From: Oscillospiraceae bacterium
Lineage (GTDB): Bacteria; Bacillota; Clostridia; UMGS1883
Reading direction: 5' to 3'
DNA length: 5,531 bases
Assembly: GCA_015069065.1 (NCBI GenBank)
Contig: SVJI01000099.1
Span: 1 to 5,531 of the forward strand
A program made the translations under genes and the position numbers. The notes under the pieces were generated by a model. That model was not told the DNA's origin. It saw nothing but the letters and a program-made list of their open reading frames with translations, and did no database searches. Numbering within the stretch: the first letter of the stretch is position 1; every line of letters starts with the position of its first letter. Shown one piece after another: positions 1 to 5,531 of the stretch.

Positions 1-119
1 GTATCACGAAAAAAGCTGTCCATTTTCTGCAGACTTTCAAGCGCCTGTGAAAAATCCTGTTCTGCCCCGAAGCAAAGCTCTATTTTACCACCGTGACCTT
101 TCACACAAAGCTGCTGCAT
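1..119 (-). CDS. minC: Septum site-determining protein MinC, N-terminal part only
   Basis: Only the first 39 codons are in the window; the frame is open at the edge. The translation begins MQQLCVKGHGGKIELCFG and continues with an acidic segment, DFSQALESLQKM, and DSFFRD. This follows the MinC N-terminal domain pattern: a short strand, KGxxxG, a second strand, an acidic turn, then a helix with spaced leucines and FF at its end. MinC blocks FtsZ assembly away from mid-cell and is carried to the membrane by MinD. The call rests on this pattern plus context, since minC and minD commonly follow mreBCD/PBP2 in Firmicutes. The C-terminal MinD-binding domain is beyond the window. The start is set by GGAGG 6 bases upstream. 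It is 27 bp after PBP2 and is likely cotranscribed. Confidence 0.72.
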   Translation of the reverse strand, partial: MQQLCVKGHGGKIELCFGAEQDFSQALESLQKMDSFFRD

Positions 120-125
120 TTATAC

Positions 126-130
126 CCTCC
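126..130 (-). promoter_or_regulatory. Shine-Dalgarno of the downstream gene (minC)
   Basis: GGAGG (within GGGAGGG, 125-131) lies 6 bases before the ATG at 119, in the 27-bp gap after the PBP2 TAG stop. It decides the start of the truncated reading frame at the left edge and is good evidence that this short frame is a real gene. Confidence 0.8.
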
Positions 131-146
131 CAGATTATATTAGCTA

Positions 147-2177
147 CTATCGAGTAAGCACATTTGTCCTTATATCGTTTTCATCTGTATCTTCAAAATA
201 ACTGTCTACTACTTTTCTTACAGCCTGCGCCACATTTGAGCCGCTGCCTGCCTTTTCAACAATACAGGCAATGGCTATGCGAGGCTGCTCATAAGGAGCA
301 TATGCCACACAAATTCCGTTTGTATAAACACCCGAGGTCTGTGCGCTTCCTGTCTTTGCCGCAACTGAAGTCTTGCACCCTGCAAAGGCTGAAAATGCCG
401 TACCCTCTGTTACAACCATCCTGAGTCCACGGACAATTGCCTCCCTGTTTTCTTCACTCAACTCAACAGTGTCTAAAATTTCTTGGGTATTCTCTCCACT
501 GACAGTTTTATCAGTGTTTTCAATGGACTTTATCAGGTGCGGTCTGTAGCGTGTTCCCCCGTTTGCGATGGTGGCAATATAATTTGCCAGCTGCAGAGGA
601 GTTACAAGGGTGTCTGACTGACCTATAGCCGTCTGGCAAACATCACCGGGATACCATATACCGCCATTTTTCTTTCTGTTTTCAGGGCTTGACACAACTC
701 CAGTTCTCTCTTCATCGGCAAGCTCAATACCGCTCTTTTGCCCGAATCCAAATCTTTTGGCATAGGAATTTATTTTCTCGATAGTCAGTCTGCGTCCTAC
801 GTCAAAAAAGAATATGTTACATGAATCACGGATTGCCTCCGAAACATTGAGATAACCGTGTGTTCCGCCTGTCTGTCCGTAAATCCAGCACGCAGGCTGA
901 TAATCCTTGAAATAGGTATATTTTCCGGTATCGAAGATTTTTTCATCAACAGTGATTATCTCCTCCTCTAACGCCGCACTTCCTACGAGGAGCTTAAACG
1001 TGGACGCCGGAGAATAAGTCCCTGCAAGCGCTCTGTTAAAAAGCGGCTTTGAGGGGTTATTAAGCAAATTGTTGTATTCCTTTGTAAAAGTCGTAATTTC
1101 GTATGACGGATATGACGCCATGGCTAACACGTCACCTGAATTTACGTCCAGTACAACAATGCTGCCTGCATCTGCATCCCTACCGCCCTCTGCACTGCCC
1201 GCATTTGAACTGATGTTTAAAATAGTTTCCTTGAGCGCCTGTTCACAGGCAAGCTGCATATCAAGGTCAATTGTCAGATTGACATTACGTCCGCCCACAG
1301 GCTTTTTATCTACATTCTGCCCTACACTGTAGCCGCCGGAGGTTTGCTCAATACTGCCGCTGCCGTTTTCTCCGCGCAGATAATCCTCCAGATACTTTTC
1401 AATACCGCCTTTCCCAATATTTGAATTTATCGTATATCCGTTATCCTCGTTTACTGCGTACTCCTCGGCACTGATTATTCCTACACGTCCGAGCATATGT
1501 GCCCCCAGAGAGCCGTACGGATAGTTTCGTACAGGCTGAGTTATTACGCTGACGCTCGGAAAGCTCTCTGCCTGTTCTTTTATCACAGAAATCTCTTCTA
1601 TCGGAACATCCTCTGAAAAAAGATATGGGGAAGCCATGGAGAAGCCACGCGTAATCATGTTCATACGCACCGCGGCAAGCTTGATGATATCCTCTTTAAA
1701 ATAAACATTCTCATCAATGTCATATTTTTTTATGAGCGTTTTCATAATATCGTTAGCGGACTGTGATTTACTAAATCCGTTTTGCTCTCTCCACTTTGAC
1801 GCTGAATCTTTATCGACAGCAAACTTGTACTTTCCGTCCTTCACTTTTATGGGGAGAATATCCTTTACTGCATCAGCAGCATTGCCGATTACAGAAAAAA
1901 GGTTATATATAACGCCATTAAGCTGCTGCGCCGTACGGTCACGGTTACTCAAAATATAAACATTATAGCCGGTCCTGTTGGAAACGATGGCTCGTCCGTT
2001 ACGGTCCAATATTTCTCCGCGCTGTGCCACAAGCTCCACACTGCGCACTGTCCGCAGATTGCTTCGTTCCCTGTAGTAGCTGCCGTTTGCCACCTGTAAA
2101 TTCGCAAGGCGGCCAGCAATCATCACTGCAGAAAGGGCAAGGGCGATATAAAACGCCATATATCTTCTTGGTTTCAT
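147..2177 (-). CDS. mrdA: Penicillin-binding protein 2 (class B PBP, peptidoglycan D,D-transpeptidase)
   Basis: Membrane-anchored transpeptidase that cross-links new peptidoglycan by joining stem peptides; target of beta-lactams. The 676 residues fit clostridial PBP2. Seen: a basic N-terminus and signal-anchor helix at about 7-24; the dimerisation/pedestal domain opening with RGEILDRNGRAIVSNR (53-68), and later RNYPYGSLGAHMLGRVG (217-233); then the transpeptidase domain from about 338. Catalytic motifs are complete: SxxK as STFK at 392-395 (Ser392 nucleophile), SxN as SCN at 452-454, and KTG at 608-610. The block CQTAIGQSDTLVTPLQLA (514-531) is also typical. A Gly/Ala/Asp-rich stretch at about 324-338 precedes the transpeptidase domain. 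Adjacency to mreC and mreD indicates the elongation PBP (partner of RodA) rather than the divisome FtsI or a sporulation SpoVD; no PASTA domain is present. No rodA is in the window. Confidence 0.94.
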   Translation of the reverse strand: MKPRRYMAFYIALALSAVMIAGRLANLQVANGSYYRERSNLRTVRSVELVAQRGEILDRNGRAIVSNRTGYNVYILSNRDRTAQQLNGVIYNLFSVIGNAADAVKDILPIKVKDGKYKFAVDKDSASKWREQNGFSKSQSANDIMKTLIKKYDIDENVYFKEDIIKLAAVRMNMITRGFSMASPYLFSEDVPIEEISVIKEQAESFPSVSVITQPVRNYPYGSLGAHMLGRVGIISAEEYAVNEDNGYTINSNIGKGGIEKYLEDYLRGENGSGSIEQTSGGYSVGQNVDKKPVGGRNVNLTIDLDMQLACEQALKETILNISSNAGSAEGGRDADAGSIVVLDVNSGDVLAMASYPSYEITTFTKEYNNLLNNPSKPLFNRALAGTYSPASTFKLLVGSAALEEEIITVDEKIFDTGKYTYFKDYQPACWIYGQTGGTHGYLNVSEAIRDSCNIFFFDVGRRLTIEKINSYAKRFGFGQKSGIELADEERTGVVSSPENRKKNGGIWYPGDVCQTAIGQSDTLVTPLQLANYIATIANGGTRYRPHLIKSIENTDKTVSGENTQEILDTVELSEENREAIVRGLRMVVTEGTAFSAFAGCKTSVAAKTGSAQTSGVYTNGICVAYAPYEQPRIAIACIVEKAGSGSNVAQAVRKVVDSYFEDTDENDIRTNVLTR

Positions 2178-2701
2178 ACCGACTCCTCCTTTATGTAGTT
2201 AGCACTATTCAATCTGCGGTTTCTTATATGCTGCTGCAAAAGAACAATTCCCAATGTAACTATTGCCCCGAAAATTCCCTTCACAAAAACACTCGCTGTC
2301 AAATAGGATATTGAAACTGCATAACCAAATACTGCCTTTAGTCCTGCGAGGACAATTTCTTTTGCCGCAATACTTACAAAGCATATCCAACTCATGATAA
2401 GCGGGGAATTGCAGTTTTTCTTATCAACGGCGATACTTACCGCAAGTGCCAGATACATATATAATAATGTTTTTACACCAAAGACATTACCATACATAAC
2501 ATCTGTCAATATTCCCGCAAATGCTCCCAATGCGCTCGCTGCAGGAAACTCCACTGAAACACTAATGATTACAAGTACCGTCAGCAACATATCAGGCGGA
2601 CATGGAAAAATATTTATATTTTCAAATATGAGGGACTGCGCCAGAAAGGCGGCATATATCCCTACTGCTCTCCACAAATATTTCACTTGTTTCACTTCCA
2701 C
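2174..2701 (-). CDS. mreD: Rod shape-determining protein MreD
   Basis: Integral membrane partner of MreC in the wall elongation machinery. 175 residues, nearly all hydrophobic, with about five or six membrane segments at roughly 9-25, 37-52, 55-69, 76-92, 101-121 and 133-155. Weakly conserved MreD landmarks are visible: FPCPPDMLL (32-40), which matches the RPDLLL-like block, and GAFAGILTDVMYG (59-71), which matches the GxxxGLxxDxxxG block. The start is uncertain. GTG at 2701 has no good ribosome binding site (only GGTAAG 15 bases away). GTG at 2686 has GGAAG at 8 bases and would remove five residues. The gene begins 5 bp after the mreC stop, so coupling may replace a strong binding site. Its last codons hold the PBP2 ribosome binding site, and its TGA overlaps the PBP2 ATG as ATGA. 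Position next to mreC carries much of the call, since MreD diverges fast. Confidence 0.9.
   Translation of the reverse strand: MEVKQVKYLWRAVGIYAAFLAQSLIFENINIFPCPPDMLLTVLVIISVSVEFPAASALGAFAGILTDVMYGNVFGVKTLLYMYLALAVSIAVDKKNCNSPLIMSWICFVSIAAKEIVLAGLKAVFGYAVSISYLTASVFVKGIFGAIVTLGIVLLQQHIRNRRLNSANYIKEESV
2185..2190 (-). promoter_or_regulatory. Shine-Dalgarno of PBP2, inside the mreD 3' end
   Basis: AGGAGG in a longer AAGGAGGAG lies 7 bases before the ATG at 2177. It is fully inside mreD codons. Together with the ATGA stop/start overlap at 2174-2177 it indicates coupled translation of mreD and the PBP. Confidence 0.85.
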
Positions 2702-2706
2702 ATTGA

Positions 2707-3522
2707 TTATCTGACACTTACCAGAACTGTGTCAAGACTGTTTATATTCACTCCCGACTCAACAACTGCACTCAGGGTAAGGTTACGGTTATCCTCTTTT
2801 ATCTCTGTGATTTTTCCAATCACAATACCTCTGGGAAAAATACCACCCGTGCCTGAGGTTTCTATAATATCCCCCACGACAGTCTTTGCACTGCGGTCGA
2901 TGTAATTCATGCTGCATCTTCCGCTGGAGGGCGAAAACCCTGCTGATTCGATAATACCCATATCTCCGCTGCGCAGACATATGGCAGAAACTGAGGTCTG
3001 CGCATCAAAAATGGTCCTTACCTTTGCATAGTTATGCCCCACCTCAAACACATTTCCTACAAGGCCCTCACCAACCAGCACAACAGAGTTTTTCTCTACA
3101 CCATGCTTTGAGCCCTTGTCAATAGTTATAATACTGCGCAGCTCGTTTGATTCCTTTCCAATGACATTGGCGGCTGTAGACTTAAACTCTGTACGCGACT
3201 CCCGCAGTTCCAACAATGAACGCAGTCTGTCATTTTCTGCCTTATAGCTTTCAACCATGCGAAGCTCGCTCTTAAGCTTAGTATTTTCATCACGAAGAGC
3301 TTCATTGTCGCGAGCATTCTTTCCCGATGACACAACATCAGATACCGCATTCTTCATACTTCTGCCAACGGCAGAAAAAGCACTCTGCACAGGGGAAATT
3401 ATTGTCCCCATAGCGTTTGACACTGCATTATTACCTGTTTTAAACGAAAAAGCAGTAACAATCAGTATCAGCAGAGTGATAACAGCATATATGATAATAT
3501 GTTTTTTGCTGAATTTCTTCAT
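2707..3522 (-). CDS. mreC: Rod shape-determining protein MreC
   Basis: Bitopic membrane protein of the elongasome. Its outer part forms filaments and activates PBP2/RodA for lateral wall synthesis. The 271 residues are typical. Seen in order: a short basic N-terminus (KKFSKKH), one membrane segment at about 9-26, a coiled coil at about 70-109 with heptad leucines ending in ENDRLRSLLEL (the family hallmark), then the paired beta domains. The latter carry TIDKGSKHGVEKNSVV (133-148), GLVGNVFEVG (153-162), KVRTIFDAQTSVSA (167-180) and VGDIIETSGTGGIFPRGIVIG (216-236), all matching conserved MreC blocks. It is followed after 5 bp by mreD, its usual partner. mreB, often directly upstream of mreC, is not here; maf occupies that place. 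I am sure of the family. Confidence 0.96.
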   Translation of the reverse strand: MKKFSKKHIIIYAVITLLILIVTAFSFKTGNNAVSNAMGTIISPVQSAFSAVGRSMKNAVSDVVSSGKNARDNEALRDENTKLKSELRMVESYKAENDRLRSLLELRESRTEFKSTAANVIGKESNELRSIITIDKGSKHGVEKNSVVLVGEGLVGNVFEVGHNYAKVRTIFDAQTSVSAICLRSGDMGIIESAGFSPSSGRCSMNYIDRSAKTVVGDIIETSGTGGIFPRGIVIGKITEIKEDNRNLTLSAVVESGVNINSLDTVLVSVR

Positions 3523-3532
3523 CTCGAATCAT

Positions 3533-3537
3533 TCCTT
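3533..3537 (-). promoter_or_regulatory. Shine-Dalgarno of mreC
   Basis: AAGGA lies 10 bases before the mreC ATG at 3522 and 2 bases after the maf TGA stop. It is somewhat weaker than the sites of ppa and PBP2. Confidence 0.65.
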
Positions 3538-3539
3538 AA

Positions 3540-4127
3540 TCAAAATACATCAATCCCGAATTCATCATTCATAACCTTGGAAAGGGCACACACAGGAAGT
3601 CCTACCACATTAAAATAGTCTCCCTCGATTTTTTCCACGAAAATCGAGCCTTTTTCCTGTATTCCGTAAGCACCTGCCTTGTCCATCGGCTCTCGGGTTT
3701 TTATATATGCATCTATTTCCCTTTCCGACAGGCTTTTAAAGGTAACGGCTGTTTTCTCATACTTTGACACAGATGTGCCATTCTTACAGTTAATTACGCA
3801 GTAGCCTGTATATACATAGTGGGTATTTCCGCTCAAAGTCTGCAGCATACGTCGCGCATCCTCGATATCACGGGGTTTACCAAAAATCTTTCCGTTAAAC
3901 ACAACAACGGTATCTGCACCGATAACATATGTATTTGCACCAAATGAGCGTGCCACATCTGACGCTTTCAGCATGGCAAGCTGAGTTACCATCTGCTCTG
4001 GAGACAAATTTTTTGCCGTGCTTTCATCAACGTCTGACGGTATAATTTGGGCATTTATGCCAATATTTTTCAAAAGCTCCCTCCGTCTGGGAGACTTCGA
4101 CGCAAGTATAAACAAAGGCTTTGCCAT
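3540..4127 (-). CDS. maf: Maf family nucleoside triphosphate pyrophosphatase (dTTP/UTP type)
   Basis: Cytoplasmic house-cleaning enzyme that splits a nucleoside triphosphate to the monophosphate and pyrophosphate. Historically it is linked to septum formation in Bacillus. The 195 residues from 4127 are the normal family length. Seen: the N-terminal nucleotide-binding motif ASKSPRRRELL (9-19), DVDES (32-36), Lys54 in an LAxxKA-like context, the probable catalytic Asp72 in IGADTVV, GKPRD (83-87), AGAYGIQ ending in Gln157, and GDYFNVVGLP (169-178). Arg after SP (14), Lys54 and Gln157 are the trio associated with the YhdE/BsMaf subgroup, which acts on dTTP, UTP and related pyrimidines. The YceF subgroup, which prefers m7GTP, differs there. 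Substrate choice is inferred from these residues. A longer reading from 4175 overlaps ppa by 32 bp and is less likely. Only 17 bp separate it from mreC. Confidence 0.93.
   Translation of the reverse strand: MAKPLFILASKSPRRRELLKNIGINAQIIPSDVDESTAKNLSPEQMVTQLAMLKASDVARSFGANTYVIGADTVVVFNGKIFGKPRDIEDARRMLQTLSGNTHYVYTGYCVINCKNGTSVSKYEKTAVTFKSLSEREIDAYIKTREPMDKAGAYGIQEKGSIFVEKIEGDYFNVVGLPVCALSKVMNDEFGIDVF
3624..3648. repeat. Inverted repeat (9-bp arms, 7-base loop) inside maf
   Basis: CTCGATTTT at 3624-3632 and AAAATCGAG at 3640-3648 are exact inverted copies. On the plus strand the second arm is followed by CC and five T, giving a terminator look, but no plus-strand gene ends here. On the transcribed minus strand it encodes the conserved SIFVEKIEGDYF segment of Maf, so the symmetry probably follows from codon content. 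Confidence 0.5.
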
Positions 4128-4135
4128 AGTACACT

Positions 4136-4144
4136 CTTTCCTTT
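4136..4144 (-). promoter_or_regulatory. Shine-Dalgarno of maf, decides its start
   Basis: AAAGGAAAG ends 8 bases before the ATG at 4127, and its first A is the last base of the ppa TGA stop. This supports starting Maf at 4127 rather than at the in-frame ATG at 4175, which lies inside ppa and would add 16 polar residues in front of the conserved Maf N-terminus. Confidence 0.75.
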
Positions 4145-4677
4145 CAGCTGAGGATTTTTTCCTTATAGGCTGCAATACAGTTTTCTATGATTTGCTCAGC
4201 CTCTTTTCTGCCTAACACCTCATTAACTGCAGTTTCCTTGTTTTCCAGCATTTTATACACTTCAAAGAAATGCGAAATTTCGCGGGAAATATGGTCGGGA
4301 AGCTCCTCCAGCTCCTTATAAGCCGCGTAAGTCGGGTCACTGAACGGAATAGCAATAATTTTCTCGTCAACCTTACCGTCATCTATCATTTTTATAACAC
4401 CGATAGGATAGCAGCGCACCAGAACGAGGCTGTCTATTTTCTCCTGACACAAAACAAGCACGTCAAGCGGGTCACCGTCGTCAGCATAGGTTCTGGGAAT
4501 AAATCCGTAATTAGCCGGATAATGTGTCGATGTATAAAGAACACGGTCTAGGATTATCATTCCTGTTTCCTTGTCAAGCTCGTACTTGTTGTGTCCGCCC
4601 TTACGGATTTCGATAACGGCGAGAAAGTCGTCCTTCTTGATTCTTTCAGGGTTTATATTGTGCCAGACGTTAAACAT
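4144..4677 (-). CDS. ppa: Inorganic pyrophosphatase, family I
   Basis: Soluble cytoplasmic enzyme that hydrolyses pyrophosphate to two phosphates, pulling nucleic acid, protein and lipid precursor synthesis forward. The 177 residues match the usual bacterial length. Seen: the family signature DGDPLDV at 67-73, and the expected active-site set by alignment to the E. coli enzyme: Glu23, Lys31, Glu33, Arg45, Tyr57, Asp67, Asp69, Asp72, Asp99, Asp104, Lys106, Tyr141 and Lys142. All Mg-binding aspartates are present, so the enzyme should be active. The start is fixed by a perfect AGGAGG at 7 bases. It follows rsmF by 11 bp and precedes maf by 16 bp, so it is probably cotranscribed with both. Pairing with Maf is sensible, since Maf releases pyrophosphate from nucleotides, but that functional link is inference. 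Confidence 0.97.
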   Translation of the reverse strand: MFNVWHNINPERIKKDDFLAVIEIRKGGHNKYELDKETGMIILDRVLYTSTHYPANYGFIPRTYADDGDPLDVLVLCQEKIDSLVLVRCYPIGVIKMIDDGKVDEKIIAIPFSDPTYAAYKELEELPDHISREISHFFEVYKMLENKETAVNEVLGRKEAEQIIENCIAAYKEKILS

Positions 4678-4684
4678 ACAATTT

Positions 4685-4690
4685 CCTCCT
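4685..4690 (-). promoter_or_regulatory. Shine-Dalgarno of ppa, overlapping the rsmF stop codon
   Basis: A perfect AGGAGG lies 7 bases before the ppa ATG at 4677. Its first two bases are also the last two bases of the rsmF TAG stop (4689-4691). A ribosome ending rsmF therefore sits on the ppa initiation site, which fits coupled translation or re-initiation. Confidence 0.85.
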
Positions 4691-5531
4691 ATAATACTCT
4701 GAGATGTTTGGGATAGTGATTTTTTGCACAGCCGTCGCTGCGCTTATACCAACCGATGGGGTATTTTCCGTTATAAAGCATCGCACCGTAGCCCTTTTCC
4801 CCATCACGCAGAATGGTTTCCCCCTTTATATAAAGGGGGATTTCCTCGTCTGTAAGGGAGATTGTGCGTTTAAAATCCTCTTTCTTAAGTGCCATGCACA
4901 AGTGGTGAGATGGAATAAATCTGCCCTTTCGCACCTCTCCGAGGCAAAGTCCTGGGCGAATACATTTTATTTTGTCAAGGCTTATCATTTCCTTTGGGAC
5001 AAGATACAAAAGCTCTCCAAAGGAAACAAAGTTTCCGGCAAGCGAAGTATTAAGATTCTCCTTTTCAAAGCTACGGAAAGCCTCTGTCATTTCCTTTTTT
5101 GCAAGGTCGGGAGCGGAATGCTTTGTGATATCTCTCTCGCCTCTTTTTTCAAAAAGTGCGGAGAAATGTCCCTCCCCCTTTATTTTATGAGGCATCAGCC
5201 GATGCATTTGGAGAAGTGTAATATCGGAATACTTTTCCGCAAATTTTTCCGCAACATCTTCATTTTCAACTTTCGCAAAGGTACAGGTGGAATATACCAG
5301 TTTGCCGCCCGGGGCGAGCATTTTATACGCCGAATCCAAAATCAGAAGCTGTCTTTCCGCACAGGATAATGTATGCTCTATACTCCATTCCTGCACGGCA
5401 ACATCATCTTTTCTGAACATTCCCTCTCCGCTGCAGGGTGCGTCTACTACTATTTTATCGAAAAACTCAAAAAACAGTTTTTCCATTTTTTCAGGATACA
5501 TATTGGTAACGACGTCATTTTTTATCCCCAT
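4689..5531 (-). CDS. rsmF: RsmF-type 16S rRNA (cytosine-C5) methyltransferase, 3' part only
   Basis: C-terminal 280 residues of a NOL1/NOP2/Sun-family RNA m5C methyltransferase, which moves a methyl group from S-adenosylmethionine to C5 of cytosine in 16S rRNA. Seen: the DAPCSGEG motif at residues 30-36 of the visible part (Cys33), and YSTCT at 80-84 (Cys83, expected to be the nucleophile of the family). The C-terminal third has the pattern of the PUA-like domain of RsmF/YebU proteins (GLCLGEVRKGRF, then PSHHLCMAL, then a closing NHYPKHLR). The SAM-binding motif I lies outside the window. The ATG at 5529-5531 is an internal methionine rather than a start, because the frame opens shortly before motif IV. 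Comparing with about 450-480 residues for the family, some 170-200 residues are missing because of the window edge, not a mutation. The target cytosine (1400, 1404 or 1407 in known homologues) cannot be read from sequence. Its TAG stop overlaps the ribosome binding site of ppa. Confidence 0.92.
   Translation of the reverse strand: MGIKNDVVTNMYPEKMEKLFFEFFDKIVVDAPCSGEGMFRKDDVAVQEWSIEHTLSCAERQLLILDSAYKMLAPGGKLVYSTCTFAKVENEDVAEKFAEKYSDITLLQMHRLMPHKIKGEGHFSALFEKRGERDITKHSAPDLAKKEMTEAFRSFEKENLNTSLAGNFVSFGELLYLVPKEMISLDKIKCIRPGLCLGEVRKGRFIPSHHLCMALKKEDFKRTISLTDEEIPLYIKGETILRDGEKGYGAMLYNGKYPIGWYKRSDGCAKNHYPKHLRVL
4819..4840. repeat. 22-bp perfect palindrome inside rsmF
   Basis: Five C, TTTATATAAA, then five G, flanked by T and A, read identically on both strands. 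As RNA it could fold into a 9-bp stem with a 4-base loop. It lies in the coding sequence for the linker before the last part of RsmF (residues around IPLYIKGE). On the transcribed strand it is followed by AAACC and not by a U run, so it does not look like an intrinsic terminator. The palindrome is seen; any function is unknown. Confidence 0.7.

Noticed and set aside
134..139. Perfect TATAAT on the minus strand between PBP2 and minC, a possible -10 element for minC
   Set aside because: No acceptable -35 hexamer at 16-18 bases upstream (best has two of six matches), and transcription starting about 7 bases downstream would remove most of the minC Shine-Dalgarno. It is probably part of the AT-rich gap.
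1902..1913. 12-bp palindrome GTTATATATAAC within the PBP2 gene
   Set aside because: It is short and purely AT-centred in an AT-rich context, and is expected by chance in several kilobases.
3624..3655. Hairpin plus T-run resembling an intrinsic terminator on the plus strand inside maf
   Set aside because: No gene is transcribed on the plus strand here, the stem is only 9 bp and AT-rich, and the sequence encodes a conserved Maf segment on the other strand.
4128..4175. Extended N-terminus for Maf starting at ATG 4175
   Set aside because: It would overlap the ppa 3' end by 32 bp and add 16 residues not found in the family, while ATG 4127 has a well-placed binding site and gives the canonical N-terminus.
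4704..5369. Long open frame of 221 codons on the plus strand opposite rsmF
   Set aside because: It is wholly antisense to a confidently identified gene, shows no recognisable domain, and its translation is a run of reversed-frame residues. It is a shadow of rsmF.
5529..5531. ATG at the window edge as the start of the methyltransferase
   Set aside because: The reading frame begins just before the DAPCSG motif and lacks the SAM-binding motif I that all members carry, so this methionine is internal and the gene continues beyond the window.

Overview
The window looks like chromosomal DNA from a low-to-moderate GC Gram-positive bacterium, most likely a member of Clostridia. This rests on strong AGGAGG-type ribosome binding sites, clostridial-looking proteins, and the order maf, mreC, mreD, PBP2, minC, which belongs to the Firmicutes shape-and-division (mre/min) cluster. 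A placement finer than class would be guesswork.

Every supported gene lies on the minus strand, so transcription runs from high to low coordinates. In that order they are: the 3' part of an RsmF-type rRNA m5C methyltransferase (4689-5531, 5' end beyond the window), family I inorganic pyrophosphatase ppa (4144-4677), Maf nucleotide pyrophosphatase (3540-4127), mreC (2707-3522), mreD (2174-2701), a class B penicillin-binding protein of the PBP2/MrdA type (147-2177), and the first 39 codons of a probable minC (1-119, running out of the window). Gaps are 11, 16, 17, 5, -4 and 27 bp. No gene-free stretch exceeds 30 bases, there is no room for a promoter of normal size between genes, and no terminator is convincing. 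The simplest reading is one polycistronic operon or a dense part of one. There are no RNA genes, mobile elements, CRISPR arrays or foreign-looking islands.

The genes form two groups. RsmF, Ppa and Maf are housekeeping enzymes: ribosome modification, pyrophosphate removal, and removal of non-canonical or surplus pyrimidine nucleotides. MreC, MreD and PBP2 are core parts of the elongasome, which builds lateral peptidoglycan, and MinC begins the module that places the division septum. The clearest oddity is that mreB, which often sits between maf and mreC, is absent here: only 17 bp separate the two genes. Several junctions also place a stop codon on or next to the Shine-Dalgarno sequence of the next gene, which suggests translational coupling. 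I see no previously undescribed system; this is mostly an ordinary, well-conserved region.
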